Source: JBFXAM01 sp050184295
GTDB taxonomy: Bacteria; Planctomycetota; Phycisphaerae; UBA1845; Fen-1342
NCBI GenBank assembly: GCA_050184295.1
Contig: JBFXAM010000179.1
Span: 1 to 5,527, forward strand
Length of the DNA stretch: 5,527 nt
Direction of reading: 5' to 3'
Part shown: positions 1-4,340 of the stretch, piece after piece
Layout of the letters: every line of letters begins with the position of its first letter
Numbering within the stretch: the stretch's first letter is position 1
Translations under genes and position numbers: made by a program
Notes under the pieces: model-generated
Database searches by the model: none
What the model was told of the DNA's origin: nothing
Seen by the model: the letters and a program-made list of their open reading frames with translations, nothing else

Positions 1-294
1 TCGTGTGACAACGTCATCGATTGCCGCCCCCGTCAACTCCCGCCCCGCAAGGTCGGTCAGGTGTCGATGACTCATCAGTGGCGACTTCAACCTCGGTGCG
101 CGCACATCGACCACGAGATCAACCGCCGCGCAAAGCCGCACCACGCGGTTGAACCCCAGTTCCTTCAGCTTTCCGGACTCGAGTGCCGCGAGCGTGGATC
201 GGGAAACCCCGGCGGCGGTGGCCAGCTGCGGCAGCGTCAGCCGTTTCTTTCGCCGGCGCTCACCGATCTGTCGTCCAATCGTGTAAAGATTCAC
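1..294 (-). CDS. XRE-family helix-turn-helix regulator (HipB-like), 3' end off window
   Basis: The reading frame is open from a GTG at 294 to the left edge, giving 98 residues with no stop. Residues 5-60 form an XRE/Cro-type DNA-binding domain: a basic first helix (IGRQIGERRRKKR), then LPQLATAAGV (about 21-30) as the positioning helix and SRSTLAALESG (31-41) as the recognition helix, followed by KLKELGFNRVVRLCAAVDL. This helix pattern, with the 'ELGFN' turn, resembles antitoxin-type regulators such as HipB. Residues 70-98 (with HRHLTDLAGRELT) lie outside the domain and I do not recognise them with certainty. The GTG start is chosen because the domain begins right after it and no other start lies upstream before the palindromes. 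There is no convincing Shine-Dalgarno sequence, but a promoter placed at the palindromes would start the mRNA at the GTG itself. It probably represses its own promoter. It could be a stand-alone regulator or the antitoxin of a pair whose second gene lies off the left edge. Confidence 0.85.
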   Translation of the reverse strand, partial: MNLYTIGRQIGERRRKKRLTLPQLATAAGVSRSTLAALESGKLKELGFNRVVRLCAAVDLVVDVRAPRLKSPLMSHRHLTDLAGRELTGAAIDDVVTR

Positions 295-296
295 TC

Positions 297-312
297 GTCC
301 AATATATTGGAC
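297..312. promoter_or_regulatory. Palindromic operator copy 1
   Basis: A perfect 16-bp palindrome, GTCCAATATATTGGAC, ends 2 bases before the GTG start of the helix-turn-helix gene. It is identical to copy 2, and both are followed on the plus strand by TGC, so the direct repeat is 19 bp. The AT-rich core stands out sharply in this GC-rich region. A perfect dyad at an XRE gene's start is the expected shape of a dimer's autoregulatory site; that the encoded protein binds here is inferred from position. Confidence 0.75.
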
Positions 313-330
313 TGCTCGCAAAAAGTCCAA
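301..330 (-). promoter_or_regulatory. Predicted sigma70 promoter of the helix-turn-helix gene
   Basis: On the minus strand TATATT (306-301, five of six matches to the -10 consensus) lies inside palindrome copy 1. TTGGAC (330-325, sharing the TTG of the -35 consensus) lies inside copy 2, with an 18-base spacer. Counting from the -10 box puts +1 at about 294, the first base of the GTG start codon, which predicts a leaderless mRNA. Occupation of either palindrome would block RNA polymerase. The -35 match is weak, so the call rests mainly on the -10 box and the spacing. Confidence 0.5.
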
Positions 331-340
331 TATATTGGAC
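320..340 (-). terminator. Possible weak intrinsic terminator after mnmE
   Basis: Transcribed from the minus strand, the palindrome can fold with a six-base-pair stem (GTCCAA/TTGGAC) and a TATA loop, followed at once by UUUUU. The stem has only three G-C pairs and the U run is short, so termination would be inefficient at best. The same bases serve as operator copy 2, so the hairpin may be only a by-product of the dyad. Confidence 0.3.
325..340. promoter_or_regulatory. Palindromic operator copy 2
   Basis: Second perfect copy of GTCCAATATATTGGAC, centred 28 bp from copy 1. That spacing is between two and a half and three helical turns, so two bound dimers would sit on partly rotated faces. It lies 17 bases beyond the mnmE stop. 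Read on the minus strand it is directly followed by five T residues (324-320), so it could also act as a weak terminator hairpin for the transcript arriving from mnmE. Confidence 0.72.
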
Positions 341-357
341 TGCCGCGCCCTGCCGCG

Positions 358-1698
358 TCACTTGCCGATGCAGAAACCCGAGAAGATCGCCCCGAGCAAT
401 TCGTCGCTCGACACGGCGCCCGTGATCTCGCCGAGCGCCTCGTGCGCCTGGCGCAGTTCCTCGGCGACGAGTTCGAACGCGGCGCGATCCGCGAGCCGCG
501 CCGCGGCCAGTTCGAACAGGCTCTGCGCGCGGGTGAGCGCATCGAGGTGCCGGCGGCGCGCCGAGAACACGCCGCCCGCGTCCGCCTGGTAGCCCGCCGC
601 GGACTTCAGCTGCTCGCGCAGCACTGGCAGTCCCTCACCAGCGGTCGCTGAAACAGCCACGATCGGCAGATTCGCAAGCGGCGGCGCCGGGTGCGCCCCG
701 GGAAGATCGATCTTGTTCCACACGACCAGCGCCGCGGTCCCCGCCGGCAATTGTGCCTGCTCGTCGTCGCCAAGACCGAGCGTCGCGTCCACGACGTACA
801 GCACCAGGTCCGCGCGGCCGATCTCGGCGCGCGCGCGGCGCACGCCCTCGATCTCCACGACGTCCGCGGAGTCGCGCAGCCCCGCCGTGTCCACGACGTG
901 GATCGGCAGCCCATCCACGTGGATGCGCTCGCGCAACACATCGCGGGTCGTGCCCGGAACATCCGTGACGATTGCCGCGTCGAACCCCGCGAGTGCGTTC
1001 AGCAGGGAAGACTTGCCGGCATTCGGCCGGCCGGCGATCACCACCTGAAGCCCGTCGCGCAACGCCCTGCCCTGCCGCGCCGATGCGCCGATGGCGGCAA
1101 AGCGCTCCGCGATCCCGGCAAGCCGCTCCCGGACCTCGTCGCTCGCGAGGAATTCGGCATCCTCGTCGGGGAAGTCGATCGCCGCCTCGACAAACACGCG
1201 AAGCTCCATCACGAGCCCCGCAAGCTCCCCGACCTCACGCGAGAATTCGCCGGCCAGCGAGCGCAGCGCGGCGCGCGCGGCCTCGGCGGATCCCGCATCG
1301 ATCAGGTCGGCAATCGCCTCTGCCTGCGCGAGGTCGAGCTTGTCGTTGTGGAACGCGCGCTCGGTGAACTCCCCCGGCCGCGCCATGCGCGCGCCGAGCT
1401 CGATGGCGCGAGCGACCAGGAGGTCCATGACCATGGGCCCGCCGTGGCCGTGCAGCTCGAGCACGTCTTCGCCGGTGAAGGAGTACGGCGCGGGAAAGAA
1501 AAGCGCGAGGCCCGCGTCGATGGCGCGTCCCCCGGCGTCGGCGAAGATTGCGACGGTCGCATGGCGCGGTACCGGGACCGATTCCAGCATCGCGGTGGCG
1601 ATCGTGCGGGTTGCCGGGCCCGAGACGCGGACGATGCCGATGCCGCCGCGGCCCGGGGGCGTGGCGGGGGCGACGATCGTGTCCTCTCGGGTGGCCAT
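358..1698 (-). CDS. mnmE: tRNA uridine-5-carboxymethylaminomethyl modification GTPase MnmE
   Basis: MnmE (TrmE) works with MnmG to build the carboxymethylaminomethyl group on the wobble uridine (U34) of certain tRNAs, using GTP and a folate carbon donor, which supports decoding accuracy. The 446-residue length is close to the E. coli protein (about 454). The N-terminal folate-binding domain shows TIVAPATPPGRGGIGIVRVSG (7-27), SFTGEDVLELHGHGG (73-87) and RPGEFTERAFHNDKLDLAQAE (107-127). The inserted G domain has all its motifs: G1 GRPNAGKSS (223-231), G2 threonines in VPGTTRD (248-253), G3 DTAG (270-273) and G4 NKID (328-331). The C terminus is the invariant FCIGK (442-446), whose cysteine is needed for modification. 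The ATG at 1698 gives the family's usual N terminus. It lies 34 bases after the yidC stop and is probably the last gene of that transcript. No clear Shine-Dalgarno sequence is visible. Nothing is missing or broken. Confidence 0.98.
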   Translation of the reverse strand: MATREDTIVAPATPPGRGGIGIVRVSGPATRTIATAMLESVPVPRHATVAIFADAGGRAIDAGLALFFPAPYSFTGEDVLELHGHGGPMVMDLLVARAIELGARMARPGEFTERAFHNDKLDLAQAEAIADLIDAGSAEAARAALRSLAGEFSREVGELAGLVMELRVFVEAAIDFPDEDAEFLASDEVRERLAGIAERFAAIGASARQGRALRDGLQVVIAGRPNAGKSSLLNALAGFDAAIVTDVPGTTRDVLRERIHVDGLPIHVVDTAGLRDSADVVEIEGVRRARAEIGRADLVLYVVDATLGLGDDEQAQLPAGTAALVVWNKIDLPGAHPAPPLANLPIVAVSATAGEGLPVLREQLKSAAGYQADAGGVFSARRRHLDALTRAQSLFELAAARLADRAAFELVAEELRQAHEALGEITGAVSSDELLGAIFSGFCIGK

Positions 1699-1732
1699 CG
1701 GCCGCGAGTATACGAAGCGGCGGCGGCCGCGC

Positions 1733-3439
1733 TCAGCCCGTACGCTGCTTCTTCGCCTCGGCCTCGACCACGCGGTTGATCTTCCACTGCTGGGCGATGG
1801 ACAGCGCGGTGTTCGTGAGCCAGTACAGCACGAGGCCCGACGGGAACCACATGAACATCACGGTCATGATGACCGGCATGAAGGCGAACACCTTGGCCTG
1901 CACCGGGTCCGGCGGCGTCGGGTTCAGCTTGAACTGCAGGAACATCGCGCCGCCCATCAGGATCGGCAGGATGAAATACGGGTCGCGCGACGACAGGTCC
2001 TGGATCCAGCCGACGAACGGCGCCTGGCGCATCTCGACACTCTCGAGCAGCACCCAGTAGAAGGCGAGGAAGAACGGGATCTGCACCAGCACCGGCAGGC
2101 AGCCCGCGACCGGGTTGATCTTCTCGCGCTTGTAGAGCTCCATCATCGCGCGCGCCTGCGCCTCGCGATCGTCCTTGTGGCGCTCCTGCAGCGCCTTGAG
2201 CCGCGGCGCCACGGTCTTCATCTTCGCCATCGAACGGCCGCTCGTTTCCGACAGCTTGTAGAACACGAGCTTGATCAGGAAGGTCACGATGATGATCGTG
2301 AACCCCCAGTTGCCGACGAAGTCGTAGATCTTCGACAGCAGCCAGAACAGTGGCTGCGCGAGGATCGTCAGCAGGCCGTAGTCCGCCGTCAGTTCGAGTT
2401 TCGGCGCCGTCGCCTTCAGCTGGTCCTGCAACTTCGGCCCGACGTACAGCTTCTCCGCGAGTTCGAGGCTGCCGCCCGGGGCAATCGTGTGCGCCGGCCC
2501 GACCACGCGCAGCAGGTAATCGAGATCCTTGACGCGCAGCTCGTACTGGTAGGGCTGCCCCGCCGCCGGCACGATTGCCGCGACGAAATGGTGCTGCATC
2601 GAGGCGACCCAGCCGCCGGTGATTGTGCGCGACAGCGCGCTATCCTCTTCATCATCGAGCTTCAGCTTCTGATAGCTCTCGCCGTCATAGTACGCGGGAC
2701 CACGGAACGAATACGTTTCCGGGTCGAACATCGAGCGTTCCGTGCCCTGGGAGTGCCGCAGGAACTGCGCATAGGACGCCAGCCGCACCGGTTCCGCGCG
2801 CGCGTTGACGACGCGGTAAGCGATGTCCGCCGCATAAGAGCCGCGGCGGAACGTCAGGGTCTTGGTGACCGAGAGCCCCGCGCCGTCCGTCCAGGTCAGC
2901 GGCACCGCGAGCGTCGCGGCGCCGTCGGCCAGGCGGTATTCGCTGGCGCCGGCGCTGAATGGCGCCAGGTGATTCGGCTCCGCACGCCCCGCTTCACCGC
3001 TGGTGAGTCCCGACTGGAACAGGAACTGGGTCTCCGCCGCATCCGTGTTGAAGAGACGCATGGGCGTCGCCGGATCGTCCTTGTGGCGCGGATATTGCAG
3101 CAGGTCCGCGCGGACGAGTTCGCCGCCCGCAAGGCGCAGGTCGATGTCGAGCACGTCGGTGACGACGTGGACGCGGCCCGCCCCGGCGCCGGCCGGCGCG
3201 GCGGCTTCCGGGACCTGGGGCGCGTCGGCCCCGGGCAATGGCCGCGCTTCACCGGCAACCGCCGGCAGCTCGCCCGCGAGCCCGTTCGCGCTGTTCGTGC
3301 CGTTTGCCGGCGCGGGCGTCGCGGACTCATTCGCCGGCGCGGGCGCCGGCCGCGCCGAATGGTCCTTCGTCCACGCCATGAAGTTGAGATAAAGGACGAA
3401 CAGCAGCCCGGCCCATAACAGGACGCGCGGATTGTTCAT
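1733..3439 (-). CDS. yidC: Membrane protein insertase YidC
   Basis: YidC (Oxa1/Alb3 family) inserts and folds inner-membrane proteins, alone or with the Sec translocon. The 568-residue protein has the Gram-negative architecture. TM1 is at about 5-22 (VLLWAGLLFVLYLNFMAW), followed by an Ala/Pro/Gly-rich linker (about 30-89), the large periplasmic beta-domain (about 90-345), and the conserved five-helix core. The core starts at YGLLTILAQPLFWLL (354-368) and WGFTIIIVTFLIKLVFYKL (378-396). It continues with the cytoplasmic SMAKMK loop (403-408), INPVAGCLPVLVQIPFFLAFYWVL (441-464), a helix near 488-503, and FMPVIMTVMFMWFPSGLVLYWLTN (520-543). K390 stands where E. coli has the functional arginine in the hydrophilic groove; lysine at this site is also common. 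The ATG at 3439 was chosen because it opens with the normal MNNPR..LL start and overlaps the yidD stop as ATGA. A longer in-frame extension to 3634 is only yidD sequence in another frame. Confidence 0.98.
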   Translation of the reverse strand: MNNPRVLLWAGLLFVLYLNFMAWTKDHSARPAPAPANESATPAPANGTNSANGLAGELPAVAGEARPLPGADAPQVPEAAAPAGAGAGRVHVVTDVLDIDLRLAGGELVRADLLQYPRHKDDPATPMRLFNTDAAETQFLFQSGLTSGEAGRAEPNHLAPFSAGASEYRLADGAATLAVPLTWTDGAGLSVTKTLTFRRGSYAADIAYRVVNARAEPVRLASYAQFLRHSQGTERSMFDPETYSFRGPAYYDGESYQKLKLDDEEDSALSRTITGGWVASMQHHFVAAIVPAAGQPYQYELRVKDLDYLLRVVGPAHTIAPGGSLELAEKLYVGPKLQDQLKATAPKLELTADYGLLTILAQPLFWLLSKIYDFVGNWGFTIIIVTFLIKLVFYKLSETSGRSMAKMKTVAPRLKALQERHKDDREAQARAMMELYKREKINPVAGCLPVLVQIPFFLAFYWVLLESVEMRQAPFVGWIQDLSSRDPYFILPILMGGAMFLQFKLNPTPPDPVQAKVFAFMPVIMTVMFMWFPSGLVLYWLTNTALSIAQQWKINRVVEAEAKKQRTG

Positions 3440-3651
3440 GCGTGCGGCACCGGGTCGTATCCTGCGCCGCCCCAGGGGTGGCAGCGGCAGATGCGCCGCA
3501 GCGACAGCAGGCCCCCGCGCCAGGCGCCGTGATTTTCGATCGCCTCCAGCGCGTAGGCGGAACAGGTCGGGTGATAGCGGCAGTTGCCGCCGAGCAGCGG
3601 GCTCAGCAGCCACCGGTACAGGTGGATCGGCCACTGCAGCAGCTGCTTCAT
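3436..3651 (-). CDS. yidD: Membrane protein insertion efficiency factor YidD
   Basis: YidD is a small membrane-associated protein that helps YidC-dependent insertion; its mechanism is poorly known. The 71-residue product carries the family signature: an amphipathic N terminus (MKQLLQWPIHLYRWLLSPLL, 1-20), then the NCRYHPTCSAYALEAIENHG segment (23-42) with C24 and C30. It ends with LRRICRCHPWGG (51-62), containing C55 and C57, and the terminal GYDPVP. The ATG at 3651 matches the usual family start and forms an ATGA overlap with the rnpA stop. An in-frame GTG at 3675 would add eight unconserved residues (MAGNPGRA) inside rnpA and is less likely. The gene's 3' end overlaps the yidC start by four bases, so translation is probably coupled on both sides. 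Confidence 0.95.
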   Translation of the reverse strand: MKQLLQWPIHLYRWLLSPLLGGNCRYHPTCSAYALEAIENHGAWRGGLLSLRRICRCHPWGGAGYDPVPHA

Positions 3652-4016
3652 CGCGCGGCCCGGATTTCCTGCCACAGGCGCCCGAGACTCGCGAAGATTT
3701 CGCGGTTCGCCGCGGCGCGTGCCGCCGCGCGCGCGGTCACGAACACGTCCAGCGCCGGCAGTTCCTGTCGATGCATGCGGAATGACTCGCGGATCAGCCG
3801 GCGCAAGCGGTTGCGGGGAACGGCGCCGCCGATCGCGCGCACGCTAACCGCCATGCCGAGCCGGGCCTCGCCCCGGTCGTTCGGTGCGCATTGCACCAGG
3901 AAGAATGCATCGCCATGCCGCTCGCGCCCCTTGCGCGCGCGATCGAACTCGGCGGCGGTGTGGAGCTTTTGGCCGGCCCGCAGTCCCTGGCGCCCTGACG
4001 TAAGTTCACTCGTCAG
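3648..4016 (-). CDS. rnpA: Ribonuclease P protein component, probable CTG start
   Basis: RnpA is the protein subunit that binds the catalytic RNase P RNA and helps it cut 5' leaders from precursor tRNAs. From CTG at 4016 the product is 122 residues, close to the 119 of E. coli. Family features are in one frame: KLHTAAEF (17-24), the central-cleft strand FFLVQCAPN (38-46), RLGMAVS (52-58), the RNR-motif helix PRNRLRRLIRESFRMHRQEL (67-86) and a C-terminal helix (FASLGRLWQEIR, 108-119). No ATG, GTG or TTG lies upstream in frame. The first such codon inside, GTG at 3896, would delete the conserved N-terminal third. CTG at 4016 overlaps the rpmH stop as CTGA, copying the ATGA joins further down the operon, so it is the best start. 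V59 sits where the family usually has a basic residue after the VS. A GTG at 4009 is in another frame and would need a frameshift. Gene identity is certain; the start is inferred. Confidence 0.93.
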   Translation of the reverse strand: MTSELTSGRQGLRAGQKLHTAAEFDRARKGRERHGDAFFLVQCAPNDRGEARLGMAVSVRAIGGAVPRNRLRRLIRESFRMHRQELPALDVFVTARAAARAAANREIFASLGRLWQEIRAAR

Positions 4017-4165
4017 CGTTTTTCGGTGACGGCCAGGCGCTTGCGGCCCTTGGCGCGGCGGCGCTTCAGGACCTGCCGGCCCTTCCGGGTCGCCATGCGC
4101 GCGCGGAACCCGTGTGTGCGCTTACGCTTGATCTTGCTCGGCTGGTAGGTCCGCTTCGTGGCCAT
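4013..4165 (-). CDS. rpmH: Large ribosomal subunit protein bL34
   Basis: L34 is a small, very basic protein of the 50S subunit that binds 23S rRNA. The 50-residue product matches the family almost throughout: KRTYQPSKIKRKRTHGFRAR (4-23), MATRKGRQVLKRRRAKGRKR (24-43) and a short LAVTEKR tail. E. coli L34 has 46 residues; the extra ones here are the MAT-type N terminus seen in many relatives. The ATG at 4165 is preceded on the minus strand by AAAGG and GGGA, possible ribosome-binding sequences at loose or tight spacing. It is the first gene of the minus-strand cluster, with a good promoter upstream, and its TGA stop overlaps the proposed CTG start of rnpA. Confidence 0.98.
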   Translation of the reverse strand: MATKRTYQPSKIKRKRTHGFRARMATRKGRQVLKRRRAKGRKRLAVTEKR

Positions 4166-4217
4166 GGTCCCAAACCTTTGAAATTAAAGGGGCTACAGAT
4201 GTCGGCAAAGGGCGGCA

Positions 4218-4246
4218 AGGTTACGGAGCCGGGCCATTCCTGTCAA
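4218..4246 (-). promoter_or_regulatory. Predicted sigma70 promoter of rpmH and the rnpA-yidD-yidC cluster
   Basis: On the minus strand a perfect -35 box, TTGACA (4246-4241), is followed after exactly 17 bases by TAACCT (4223-4218), a partial -10 match keeping the T, A and final T. Transcription would begin near 4211 and leave a leader of about 45 bases before rpmH. The leader contains a short hairpin (4175-4179 pairing with 4186-4190) just before the ribosome-binding region, of unknown meaning. Confidence 0.65.
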
Positions 4247-4256
4247 CCGCGCGGGC

Positions 4257-4265
4257 TGTGGATAA
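4257..4265 (-). promoter_or_regulatory. Consensus DnaA box
   Basis: The plus strand reads TGTGGATAA, the exact reverse complement of the DnaA box TTATCCACA. It lies 10 bases upstream of the rpmH -35 box and 75 bases before the dnaA start codon, the usual place for autoregulation of dnaA by its product. It is the only perfect box I find in the 175-base rpmH-dnaA gap, so the gap alone does not look like a full replication origin. Confidence 0.85.
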
Positions 4266-4328
4266 CTCTGGCGTGGTGGCGTTTGCGGCCGTAGACTCAT
4301 CAGCGATTCCAGGGATGAATTTTTCAGC

Positions 4329-4333
4329 GGGGA
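4329..4333 (+). promoter_or_regulatory. Ribosome-binding site of dnaA
   Basis: GGGGA lies seven bases before the GTG at 4341. It supports that GTG as the dnaA start, since no ATG precedes it in frame and the protein begins at the family's normal position there. Confidence 0.6.
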
Positions 4334-4340
4334 TTGGCTC

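Larger units (their letters stand above)
4166..4340. other. Divergent rpmH-dnaA control region
   Basis: This 175-base gap separates the divergently read rpmH and dnaA genes. It holds the rpmH promoter, one perfect DnaA box and the dnaA ribosome-binding site. A dnaA promoter is not clear: TAGACT at 4292-4297 is a fair -10 candidate (four of six) but has no good -35 partner. I see neither clustered DnaA boxes nor a long AT-rich unwinding element, so the replication origin may lie elsewhere, for example beyond dnaA. Confidence 0.7.

Noticed and set aside
61..651. Plus-strand open frame of 196 codons crossing the palindromes
   Set aside because: It runs antisense to the helix-turn-helix gene and the end of mnmE, and through the operator region, with no recognisable domain.
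1707..1712. TATACT on the minus strand as a -10 box for a separate mnmE promoter
   Set aside because: There is no -35-like sequence at 16-18 bases upstream, and the start would fall on the mnmE ATG. Read-through from yidC is the simpler explanation.
691..1779. Plus-strand open frame of 362 codons
   Set aside because: It is antisense to mnmE, shows no recognisable domain and has arginine-rich composition caused by GC bias.
1091..3418. Long plus-strand open frame of 775 codons
   Set aside because: It lies opposite mnmE and yidC, both secured by family motifs; its Arg- and His-rich product is typical antisense reading of GC-rich genes.
3794..4009. Minus-strand GTG frame of 71 codons as an alternative rnpA start
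   Set aside because: It is in a different frame from the RnpA motifs. The RnpA frame remains conserved (KLHTAAEF) upstream of any point where a shift would be needed.
4166..4340. Complete chromosomal origin in the rpmH-dnaA gap
   Set aside because: Only one perfect DnaA box and no extended AT-rich unwinding region are visible.
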